A DNA stretch of 7,402 bases, from contig JAAEPW010001129.1 in the NCBI GenBank assembly GCA_024232355.1, positions 1 to 7,402 of the forward strand. The letters run 5' to 3'. A model generated the notes under the pieces. The model did not search any database and had not been told where the DNA came from. It worked only from the letters and a program-made list of their open reading frames with translations. Positions within the stretch are counted from its first letter, which is position 1; each line of letters opens with the position of its first letter. Below, piece after piece: positions 1 to 6,424 of this stretch. Position numbers and translations under genes: made by a program. Origin of the DNA: Chloroflexota bacterium. Lineage in GTDB: Bacteria; Chloroflexota; Anaerolineae; B4-G1.

Positions 1-249
1 CAGCACGTGGCGGATGTACATGTCGCCAAAGCTCGTGATTTGCAGCAAGATGTGGATGATGACCAGGATCACGATCAAGGTGAGCAGCCGGGAGAGGTCG
101 CTATCGCCGATGACGTGGTCCACGATCTCGCGGTGGAAGAGCGGCGGGAGCAGGTTCAGGCCGCTGCGCAGGGTCATCAGGACGCTGGTGACGAGTAGTG
201 TTTTCCAGTATGGTCGCACGTAGTTGAAGAGTCGTTTCAGGATGTCCAA
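1..249 (-). CDS. ABC exporter, N-terminal transmembrane part (partial)
   Basis: This minus-strand gene begins inside the window and runs off the left edge, so only the first 83 residues are visible. The start is a TTG at 249-247, chosen because a strong Shine-Dalgarno (GGAGGTGA, complement of 254-261) lies at the right distance and no in-frame ATG is near. The peptide begins MDILKRLFNYVRPYWKTLL, the typical opening of a type I ABC exporter half-transporter with fused permease and ATPase. Two hydrophobic segments follow (about residues 16-38 and 53-74), with an R-E-I-V-D-H-V-I stretch between them, as in the first transmembrane pair of MsbA/LmrA-like proteins. The ATPase half lies outside the window, so the substrate cannot be judged. 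It is transcribed divergently from the HEAT-kinase operon and is probably unrelated in function. Confidence 0.85.
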   Translation of the reverse strand, partial: MDILKRLFNYVRPYWKTLLVTSVLMTLRSGLNLLPPLFHREIVDHVIGDSDLSRLLTLIVILVIIHILLQITSFGDMYIRHVL

Positions 250-279
250 TGGTTCACCTCCGGGTGGTTGTTGGGGTTG

Positions 280-308
280 AGTATAACACGTAAGGCGTGA
301 GAGGTGAA
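280..308 (-). promoter_or_regulatory. Sigma70-type promoter of the ABC exporter gene
   Basis: On the minus strand, TTCACC (complement of 303-308) and TATACT (complement of 280-285) are separated by exactly 17 bases. The -10 box lies about 30 bases upstream of the TTG start, leaving a short leader with the Shine-Dalgarno. The -35 box and the spacer fall inside the 7-bp repeat tract. Assignment is by consensus only. Confidence 0.6.
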
Positions 309-329
309 GCGTGAGGTGTGATGCGTGCG
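288..329. repeat. Six-unit 7-bp tandem repeat between divergent promoters
   Basis: Read on the plus strand in steps of seven: ACGTAAG, GCGTGAG, AGGTGAA, GCGTGAG, GTGTGAT, GCGTGCG. The consensus is close to GCGTGAG, with one to three changes per unit. The tract covers the spacer and -35 of the leftward promoter and ends three bases before the rightward -35. It could be a regulator-binding array or a neutral low-complexity repeat. Confidence 0.55.
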
Positions 330-363
330 CGCTTGCCAACTTTTTGTAAAAGCGGTATAGTCT
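330..363 (+). promoter_or_regulatory. Promoter block P1 for the HEAT-kinase operon
   Basis: TTGCCA (333-338) and TATAGT (356-361) are 17 bases apart, a good sigma70-type promoter. Transcription would start near 368, about 100 bases before the ATG at 466. A perfect dyad, CTTTT-TGT-AAAAG (340-352), fills much of the spacer. A near copy of the whole block (29 of 34 bases identical) lies at 5099-5132 in front of the next operon, which argues that the block is functional. Confidence 0.65.
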
Positions 364-375
364 TGGTTGGGTTGT

Positions 376-447
376 ATGGGGCAAACTGCGAAAGTTGCAA
401 TGTCCAAGATTGAGAATGCTATCGCCAACAAAGGGATGAAGCAATAG
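376..447 (+). other. Possible 23-codon leader ORF
   Basis: A short reading frame opens with ATG at 376, has a second in-frame ATG at 400, and stops with TAG at 445-447, 18 bases before the preferred start of the kinase gene. It would lie wholly within the P1 transcript leader. Neither ATG has a convincing Shine-Dalgarno. The peptide (for example MSKIENAIANKGMKQ from the second ATG) matches nothing I recognise. It may be chance. Confidence 0.15.
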
Positions 448-465
448 TTGACACAAGAGGAAGCT

Positions 466-3054
466 ATGACCAAGAATTTTGACGAACTTGTCCATCGTTT
501 GAAAAACAAAAGCCCAGACGTTCGTGAAAATGCAACGGTTGCATTAGGCAAATTAGGTGACACTCGCGCCGTGGAGCCGCTCATTGCCATCTTGGAGGAC
601 GTCAAAGTCGCTTCCGTGGGCGCATCTGCAGCAGAGGCATTGGGGAAGCTAGGTGATCTCCGTGCCGTGGAGCCGCTTATTACTATCTTAAAAGACGAAA
701 ATTGGCAGATGCGGGCGGCGGCAGCGGAAGCATTGGAGCAATTAGGTGATTTTCTCGCTATGGAGCCGCTCATTGCCATCTTGGAGGACACAGACTGGCA
801 GACACGGAAGGCAGCAGCAAAGGCGTTAAGGCAATTCAACGATCCTCGGTCTGTAGAACCGCTCATAGCTACTATGTCTGACGAATTCTGGGAGGTGCGT
901 AGGACAGCAGCGGAGTCGCTGGATAGACTAGATTGGAAACCCAAAGTGAATCACACTGGCGCGGTTTACTGGATTGCAAAACAAAACTGGAATCAGTGTG
1001 TGAAACTGGGTACTCTAGCCGTGAAGCCTCTCATCGTTTTCTTGAGAGATAGAGATAATGACGTACGTAAGGCAGTGGCGAGAACACTAGGCCAGTTGGG
1101 TGACACTCGCGCCGTGGAGCCTCTCATTGCTGTCTTGCAGGATGTCAAAGTCGCTTCCGTGGGCGCATCTGCAGCAGAGGCATTGGGGGAGCTAGGTGAT
1201 TCCCGCGCTGTGGAACCACTCATAATTACTATGTCTGACAAATTCTGGGAGGTACGCAGGGCAGCAGCAGAGTCACTGGATAGGCTAGGTTGGAAACCCA
1301 AAGTGAATCACACTGGTGCGGTTTACTGGATTGCAAAACAAAACTGGAATCAGTGCGTGAGACTGGGTACTCTAGCCGTGAAGCCTCTCATCACTACCTT
1401 GACAGACGAGAGCAAGCGAGTGCGAATGATGTCGGCAGAGATTCTGGGGGAACTAGGCGACGCCCGCGCTGTGGAACCACTCACTATTGCTTTGGGGGAT
1501 AGAAGCTGGCAAATGCGAGGATCGGCAGCTTTATCATTGGCAAAATTGGGGGATAGCCGCGCTGTGGAATCACTTATTTCAGTACTGACAAGCAGAGACG
1601 GTGATATGTGCGGAGTTGTAGTGACAGCATTGGGGAAATCAGATGACACCCGTGCTGTGGAAGCACTCATTACTGCTTTGGGGGATAGAAGCTGGCAAAT
1701 GCGAGGATCGGCAGCTTTGTCATTGGGAGAATTAGGAGATAGCCGCGCTGTGGAGCCACTCTTTTCCACTTTGTTAGACAAAGATGAGTGCCCGATTGTA
1801 CATAATGCAGTTGCTAGGGCTTTGAATAGATTGGGACAGAGTACAAGAGCATTCGTTAATCTAGTAAAGAAGACACCGGTTATTTTGGTTGTAGACGATC
1901 ACGAGCCCCTTCTAAAAGCCATCCAAGGCATTTTGGAGGAAGAAGGTTACATTGTCTTCACCGCCTCCGATGGAACACGAGCGTTAGAGATGTTGGGAAA
2001 AATCTCTCCCTGCCTGATTGTAACAGACATTATGATGCCCCGAATGGACGGCTACGAGTTGTTCAACCGGTTAAGAAGGTGGGGTGTAACTGTGACCATC
2101 CCAGTAATATTTCTTACAGCGAAGGCAGAGAGAGAGGACATATTGATGGGAAAGGGAATGGGAGCAGAGGATTATCTCACCAAGCCCTTTGATCCTCAAG
2201 AACTAGTTGTTGCTGTCGCATCAAGATTGCAACGCGCAAGAGACATAGATGGATACAGGCAAGATGCAAAAGAAACAAAAGATACACAAGATACAGAGTT
2301 TCTCGTCAATGAGATCAAGTTGCTGCGCAAGCACCAGGAGGTGTTAGAGTATCAGTTAGCAGAGTACCGGAGGAAAATCCGTGCTAGTTCTGACGATCAA
2401 TTTCCTCTGACAGAGCTAAGTCGTTTGACCGATGGTATCATTCACGATATGCGCAGCGGGTTGGGTGTTATTCGCCACACTGTAGGGTTTCTGGAAGGCG
2501 ACCTGGCTGATACGACACATGGGTCGGACCTGGTCAAAATCTCTCGCAGTCTGGACTTCTGTGAACTGGCGTTACGTGACCTTGGGGCATTAGGTGGTCA
2601 CGCTATCTTTCAACCCAAATGGGTCAATATTGAAGCCGTCGCGCATGAAGTGATGTTCATTCTAGAGCACAAGCTAGTTGAGGTTGAGCCAGTAATAAAC
2701 ACCGCACCCGATACGCCGCAGATTTTGGCTGATGAGGGTCAGGTGAAGCAAGTCTTTATGAACTTGATTAAGAACGCTGGTGAAGCTATGCCAGACGGCG
2801 GCACACTCAAAATCCGCACCCAACGTGAAGGACAAATGCTTCGCATTGAAGTCAGCGATACGGGATGCGGCATACCACCCGAAAATCAGAACCAAATCTT
2901 CCAAGAGTTCTTTACCACAAAAAAACAAGGCTATGGGTTGGGATTGTACATCGTCAACACAATCATCAATCGCCACGGGGGCACTATCGAGGTGGAAAGC
3001 AAAGTAGGGGAGGGAACGACATTTACTTTGCATCTGCCGATTGAGCCGGAATAG
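466..3054 (+). CDS. Soluble HEAT-repeat / receiver / histidine kinase hybrid
   Basis: A cytosolic sensor kinase of 862 residues with no membrane segment or signal peptide. The ATG at 466 is preferred to an in-frame TTG at 448 because AGAGGAAG (456-463) sits just before it. Residues about 5-460 are HEAT/PBS-lyase repeats of 31 residues (pattern LGDxRAVEPLI), interrupted by two W-K-P-type insertion units starting at W157 and W276. Residues about 472-590 form a receiver: D477/D478 acidic pocket, phosphoacceptor D521 in TDIMMPRMDG, T551, K573. A short coiled coil follows (about 615-638). The kinase has H-box H660 (IIHDMRSGLGVI), N-box N770, G1 DTGCGIP (798-804), GYGLGL (822-827) and a final GEGTTF motif, so it looks catalytically intact. 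HEAT arrays usually bind proteins or peptides, so a protein cue is inferred. It lies 9 bases upstream of the receiver-bearing gene, which is its probable phosphorylation target. Confidence 0.9.
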   Translation: MTKNFDELVHRLKNKSPDVRENATVALGKLGDTRAVEPLIAILEDVKVASVGASAAEALGKLGDLRAVEPLITILKDENWQMRAAAAEALEQLGDFLAMEPLIAILEDTDWQTRKAAAKALRQFNDPRSVEPLIATMSDEFWEVRRTAAESLDRLDWKPKVNHTGAVYWIAKQNWNQCVKLGTLAVKPLIVFLRDRDNDVRKAVARTLGQLGDTRAVEPLIAVLQDVKVASVGASAAEALGELGDSRAVEPLIITMSDKFWEVRRAAAESLDRLGWKPKVNHTGAVYWIAKQNWNQCVRLGTLAVKPLITTLTDESKRVRMMSAEILGELGDARAVEPLTIALGDRSWQMRGSAALSLAKLGDSRAVESLISVLTSRDGDMCGVVVTALGKSDDTRAVEALITALGDRSWQMRGSAALSLGELGDSRAVEPLFSTLLDKDECPIVHNAVARALNRLGQSTRAFVNLVKKTPVILVVDDHEPLLKAIQGILEEEGYIVFTASDGTRALEMLGKISPCLIVTDIMMPRMDGYELFNRLRRWGVTVTIPVIFLTAKAEREDILMGKGMGAEDYLTKPFDPQELVVAVASRLQRARDIDGYRQDAKETKDTQDTEFLVNEIKLLRKHQEVLEYQLAEYRRKIRASSDDQFPLTELSRLTDGIIHDMRSGLGVIRHTVGFLEGDLADTTHGSDLVKISRSLDFCELALRDLGALGGHAIFQPKWVNIEAVAHEVMFILEHKLVEVEPVINTAPDTPQILADEGQVKQVFMNLIKNAGEAMPDGGTLKIRTQREGQMLRIEVSDTGCGIPPENQNQIFQEFFTTKKQGYGLGLYIVNTIINRHGGTIEVESKVGEGTTFTLHLPIEPE
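547..1391 (+). repeat. Long internal duplication in the HEAT region
   Basis: Two copies of one block lie within the gene: about 547-1034 and 1090-1391. In the left part the offset is 543 bases (601-645 equals 1144-1188 over 45 bases). In the right part it is 357 bases (934-1034 against 1291-1391, three mismatches in 101). The difference, 186 bases, is exactly two 31-residue HEAT units, so the second copy lacks two units or the first gained them. Both copies include a W-K-P insertion unit. Confidence 0.85.
1489..1761 (+). repeat. Second internal HEAT duplication (186-base period)
   Basis: Positions 1489-1575 and 1675-1761 are nearly identical at base level and offset by 186 bases (62 codons, two HEAT units). 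Both encode LGDRSWQMRGSAALSL followed by a GDSRAV unit. The low silent divergence points to recent unequal exchange or gene conversion rather than old repeat descent. Confidence 0.8.
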
Positions 3055-3063
3055 GAGAAAACC

Positions 3064-5007
3064 ATGCCTCGACCACGAATACTGATCGTCGAAGACGACG
3101 CCGAATGGCAAGAAATCTATCATCGTTGCTTGCGCGGCACAGATTATCAAGTCACACCTGTCCGAAAGATCAAAACCGCCCTGACCCTGCTACAAGACCA
3201 ACCCTTCGACGTCGTCATCACCGACCTGAAAATGCTGGGCGGCGCGGAGGAATTCTCCGGTTTCGGCGTGCTGGAACAGGCCAAGGCGATCAACCCCGAC
3301 GTGCAGGTCATCGTCGTCACCGGCTATGGCAGCGCAAGCCACGCCCTGCGCGCGATAGGCAGCGGCGCCTACGACTATATCACCAAGGACCGCGACCTGC
3401 GCAAAAAACTGGCCCTCACCGTGCAAGGCGCGTTGGAAGCGCGCTCGCTCAAGCAAGAATTACTGGACGCAGAGCCGCAGGACGACGTCGAGCCGGAAGC
3501 GGACCGCATCATCGGCAACAGCGCCAGTATGCAAAAGCTGTTCGAGCAGATCACCCAGGCGGCGGAGAGTTACGTCAACGTCCTGATCCGGGGCGAAGGG
3601 GGAACCGGCAAGCGGCTCGTTGCGCAGACGATCCACCGCCGGAGCCGCCGCAAGGGCGGCCCTTTCCTGGTCGTGGACTGCGGGCGGCTGTCCGAGTCGG
3701 TGGTGGAAGCCGAGTTGTTCGGTCACGAGGCTGGCACGCTGCACAGCGCCAGCGAAGCGCGCCCCGGCAAATTCGAGCGCGCCAAGGATGGCACGGTCTT
3801 TTTGGACGGGATTGGCGATATGGACGTGCGGCTCCAGCCGCGCTTGCTGGGCGCGATTTGTGACCGCACCATCACGCGGGTGGGCGGCCAAGAACCAGTC
3901 CCAATGAGCGCGCGCATCATTGCCTCCACGGACAAGGACTTGGACGCGATGATCTCGGCCGGGCAGTTCCCGCGCCAACTGTTCGACGCCCTGAACGAAT
4001 TCGCCATCCCCACCCCACCACTGCGCAAGCGCAAGGACGGCGACGACGTCCCCGCGCTGGCGGCAATGTTTCTGCTGCGCTATGGTGAGGGCCGCCGGGT
4101 CAGCTTTTCGGACGAGGCGGTGGAACTGTTGCACCGCTACGATTATCCGGGCAACGTGCGCGAGTTAGCCAGCGTCGTCAAGCATGCCCTGGCGGTAGCC
4201 GGTGGCGACGTCATTCTGCCCGAACACTTGCGCCCCGAAATTCGCACCCACAAACCATCCAGGTCAGGCAAACCCAAACCGGAAGAACCCAAAGACCCCG
4301 CCGCCATCCTGCGCATCTGTCCGCTCAACCTGGCGGCGTGCAGCAAAAGGCAAGAGATCGTGCGCCTCTATTCGCCCCGCCGCGTTTTCGTCAACGTGCC
4401 TTATCGCGAGTACGACGAGTACGAGGCAGTCATCCGGCGCACGCTGGAAAACTATGGACTGACGCCGGTGTTGTCCAAAGATTACCTGGAGCCGGGGTCG
4501 CTGCTGTGTAATATTTGCAAGCTGATCCAGACGTGCAAGTACGGCGTGACCGACGTCTCGGCGGCCCAGGTCGGGTCGAACGTGCTCTACGAACTGGGGA
4601 TGATGCACGCCATTGGAGTTCACTGCGCGATTCTCAGGGATAGTCGGGCCAGCCGGGCCAGCGACATCCAGGGCTTGCTCTTCTTGGAATACACCAATGC
4701 CGCATCAATGGCCGAGCGGCTGTCGAGTTGGCTCCAGGGCCAGGTGAGCGAGGCCCGGCGTCCGGCATCAGTGGTGGAAACGCCCAAACAGGTAGAGCGG
4801 ACAAAGTTGCGCCGGATTCTCGACACTCATTTCAACGTTGGTGAATTGCGCGACTTGTGTTTTGACCTGGATATAAAGTACGACAACTTGTCCGGCGATG
4901 GCAAGAAAGAAAAGGCCAGGGAATTGATCGAGTACTGTGAGCGCCACGGGCGCATCACCGAACTTGTCAAAACCTGCTACAATTTGCGTCCCAAAGCTGA
5001 ATGGTAG
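3064..5007 (+). CDS. Receiver / degenerate NtrC-like AAA+ / TIR-like / effector-associated domain fusion
   Basis: A 647-residue protein starting at ATG 3064. AGGAG (3053-3057) overlaps the kinase stop codon, so translation is probably coupled. Residues 1-125 are a receiver (E10, D11, D12, phosphoacceptor D54, VVTGYG, K of YITKD). Residues about 150-390 are an NtrC-type AAA+ domain: Walker A GEGGTGK (177-183), ELFGHE (217-222), Walker B FLDGIGD, sensor II YPGNVREL (361-368). The GAFTGA loop reads GTLHSA (224-229), the Walker B glutamate is G249, and the arginine-finger positions are P303 and A309. The Fis-type helix-turn-helix is absent. Instead residues about 416-560 form a TIR/deoxyribosyltransferase-like domain (RRVFVNVPY, D497, NVLYELGMMHA with candidate catalytic E510). 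Residues about 580-647 resemble an effector-associated adaptor domain (ELRDLCFDLDIKYDNL, KARELIEYCERHGR). Automatic annotation would probably call it a sigma54 regulator; a signalling effector fits better. The TIR-like catalytic activity is unproven. Confidence 0.85.
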   Translation: MPRPRILIVEDDAEWQEIYHRCLRGTDYQVTPVRKIKTALTLLQDQPFDVVITDLKMLGGAEEFSGFGVLEQAKAINPDVQVIVVTGYGSASHALRAIGSGAYDYITKDRDLRKKLALTVQGALEARSLKQELLDAEPQDDVEPEADRIIGNSASMQKLFEQITQAAESYVNVLIRGEGGTGKRLVAQTIHRRSRRKGGPFLVVDCGRLSESVVEAELFGHEAGTLHSASEARPGKFERAKDGTVFLDGIGDMDVRLQPRLLGAICDRTITRVGGQEPVPMSARIIASTDKDLDAMISAGQFPRQLFDALNEFAIPTPPLRKRKDGDDVPALAAMFLLRYGEGRRVSFSDEAVELLHRYDYPGNVRELASVVKHALAVAGGDVILPEHLRPEIRTHKPSRSGKPKPEEPKDPAAILRICPLNLAACSKRQEIVRLYSPRRVFVNVPYREYDEYEAVIRRTLENYGLTPVLSKDYLEPGSLLCNICKLIQTCKYGVTDVSAAQVGSNVLYELGMMHAIGVHCAILRDSRASRASDIQGLLFLEYTNAASMAERLSSWLQGQVSEARRPASVVETPKQVERTKLRRILDTHFNVGELRDLCFDLDIKYDNLSGDGKKEKARELIEYCERHGRITELVKTCYNLRPKAEW

Positions 5008-5073
5008 AACCAAACCGCACACAATCCAATGCAGAAAGAACAATGCCGCGATATGTAGCCGTAATAGGCCCCG

Positions 5074-5093
5074 CTTCATACTGGCTTCATACT
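5074..5093. repeat. Two direct 9-bp repeats upstream of promoter P2
   Basis: CTTCATACT occurs at 5074-5082 and again at 5085-5093, an 11-bp period, ending 8 bases before the -35 of the second promoter block. The one-helical-turn spacing suits side-by-side binding of a regulator, but two copies can arise by chance. Confidence 0.4.
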
Positions 5094-5098
5094 CCACT

Positions 5099-5132
5099 CG
5101 CTTGCCAACTTTGCACAAAAGCAGTATAGTCT
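5099..5132 (+). promoter_or_regulatory. Promoter block P2 for the AAA/DUF4276 operon
   Basis: TTGCCA (5102-5107) and TATAGT (5125-5130) are 17 bases apart, as in P1 at 330-363. The flanks CGCTTGCCAACTTT and TATAGTCT are identical in both. Four of the five mismatches fall in the loop between the CTTT and AAAG arms of the spacer dyad. Transcription would start near 5137. The intergenic region 5008-5206 shows no obvious terminator hairpin for the upstream operon. Confidence 0.6.
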
Positions 5133-5172
5133 ACTATTGGTATCCACTTTGCCATTTTTGATCTTGGTACTT

Positions 5173-5181
5173 TGCTACAAT
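5173..5181 (+). promoter_or_regulatory. Possible second, extended -10 promoter
   Basis: TGCTACAAT is a good extended -10 element (TG-n-TACAAT), with TACAAT at 5176-5181, but no -35 lies at the usual 16-18 base spacing; the nearest TTGCCA (5149-5154) is 21 bases away. If used, transcription would start near 5188, downstream of the ATG at 5180, so only the ATG at 5207 could then serve as start. Confidence 0.35.
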
Positions 5182-5206
5182 GCAAGGTGTAGTGGAAGGG
5201 AGAAAA

Positions 5207-6424
5207 ATGAATCAGGAAAAATTGAGGTTTCCTCGTATTTGTTCGCTGAACATACAAGGCTACCGTCCATTTCGAGATTTGACAACTCGCCTATCTGAAC
5301 TAGAAGTCATCGTGGGAGCCAATGGAGCAGGCAAGTCCAGCCTTTTCGAGTTCCTGAGATTTCTGCGTGACGCGGTGCGCGAGGAGATTCCGCCGGAAAT
5401 CGTGGCCGGGTCAGCAGGTCGACAGATATTTCACCGTCCCGGCCCCGAAAAATTTCAGTGGAACATTGAAATCGAGTTGTTACAACCCAAATATGATACA
5501 TCACATGAACAATCCCCTGATCTATTTTTGCACACGGTCGAGTACCAAGGTGCGATACGCGGCCCTGTAGGGCATACACACGTTTCGTATGAACAGGTGC
5601 GCCCACCTCTAGCCAAACGCAACTCGTTCTTTATGGATGTTCGAGATGGGGAAGGACACGTCCAAGACCCTGATGGAGGACAATTAGCACGTCAGCAACT
5701 CTATCTCAAATCCAAGCGGTTGGCGCTCGGCGTCATAACCAACCCATCTCTGGCAACTCTGTACTACCTGCGCGAGTTCATCGCCCACTGGCGTTTTTAC
5801 AGTGCTTTCGACGTCAACAATGCCAGAATTCGTGGACCGGTCCCCGTGGAACAAGAACCACTGCTGCGTGAAGATGCCGCTAACCTGAGCGCCGTGTTGT
5901 TCTATTTGATGACCGAGCATCCCCTGGTATTTGATGAACTGAAAACTCATCTGCGGTCGCTAGTGCCTGGCTTTCGCAATCTGACGGTCAAGGCACGCGG
6001 GGGACCGGGAGAAGTGATCGCCTTTTGGCAGGAACAAGGGGTAGACGATGAATTGAGCCTGGCCGACCTCTCGGATGGCATCTTGCGCCTGCTGTGCTGG
6101 ATGGTCCTTTGCCTGACGCCAAACCCACCTACCCTCATCTGCATTGACGAACCAGACCAAGGCGTCCACCCGCGCACGCTGCCTGTCCTGGCCGGATTAT
6201 TCGAGAAAGCCAGCACACGCACCCAGTTGTTGTTGGCTACACACGCATCCTATTTCCTGACTCGATTTGACATATCACGTGTGGCAGTGATGAAAAAGGT
6301 GGATGGCGAAAGCAAATATCTTAAACCAGGGGACTCGGAAACTTTGCAAGCCAATCTGACAGACTTTGGCATAGATGAACTCGAAGCTATGCACCGTAAC
6401 GATGAGTTGGAGGTGCTGGCGTGA
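5207..6424 (+). CDS. OLD/RecF-like AAA ATPase (AAA_21 type)
   Basis: A 405-residue soluble ATPase of the ABC/SMC-like group. The start at ATG 5207 is preferred over an in-frame ATG at 5180 because GGAAGGGAG (5194-5202) sits before it; the extra upstream residues look untranslated. The N-terminus (ICSLNIQGYRPFRDL) is the usual RecF/OLD opening strand. Walker A is GANGAGKSS (37-45), the signature-like motif LSDG is at 288-291, Walker B is LICIDEPDQGVHP with D314/E315, and the switch histidine H346 is in LLATHASYF. All nucleotide-site elements are intact. No Toprim nuclease domain is fused, unlike classical OLD or GajA; a Toprim-like partner is instead encoded immediately downstream with a 4-base overlap. 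In such pairs the ATPase is usually the sensor or scaffold that holds and releases the partner. Function here is inferred from this architecture. Confidence 0.85.
   Translation: MNQEKLRFPRICSLNIQGYRPFRDLTTRLSELEVIVGANGAGKSSLFEFLRFLRDAVREEIPPEIVAGSAGRQIFHRPGPEKFQWNIEIELLQPKYDTSHEQSPDLFLHTVEYQGAIRGPVGHTHVSYEQVRPPLAKRNSFFMDVRDGEGHVQDPDGGQLARQQLYLKSKRLALGVITNPSLATLYYLREFIAHWRFYSAFDVNNARIRGPVPVEQEPLLREDAANLSAVLFYLMTEHPLVFDELKTHLRSLVPGFRNLTVKARGGPGEVIAFWQEQGVDDELSLADLSDGILRLLCWMVLCLTPNPPTLICIDEPDQGVHPRTLPVLAGLFEKASTRTQLLLATHASYFLTRFDISRVAVMKKVDGESKYLKPGDSETLQANLTDFGIDELEAMHRNDELEVLA

Noticed and set aside
448..465. TTG start adding six residues to the kinase, and TTGACA (448-453) as a -35 box
   Set aside because: The ATG at 466 has the better Shine-Dalgarno, and no -10-like sequence lies 16-18 bases after TTGACA.
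237..1781. Minus-strand frames rich in Ser-Thr-Ala-Arg repeats opposite the HEAT region
   Set aside because: Their repeats are only the antisense reading of the 93-base HEAT units.
3460..4134. Long minus-strand reading frame (224 codons) opposite the AAA+ domain
   Set aside because: It mirrors a GC-rich coding gene with clear AAA+ motifs, has no recognisable domain of its own, and lacks a convincing ribosome site.
3064..5007. Annotation as a sigma54-dependent transcriptional activator
   Set aside because: The GAFTGA loop, Walker B glutamate, arginine fingers and DNA-binding helix-turn-helix are all missing.
5180..5206. ATG at 5180 as start of the AAA ATPase
   Set aside because: It overlaps an extended -10 element and has no ribosome site, while ATG 5207 follows a purine-rich GGAAGGGAG.
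5008..5206. Rho-independent terminator or CRISPR-like repeats in the intergenic region
   Set aside because: No GC-rich hairpin followed by a T-run and no regularly spaced repeats were found; only the 9-bp pair and the promoter elements stand out.
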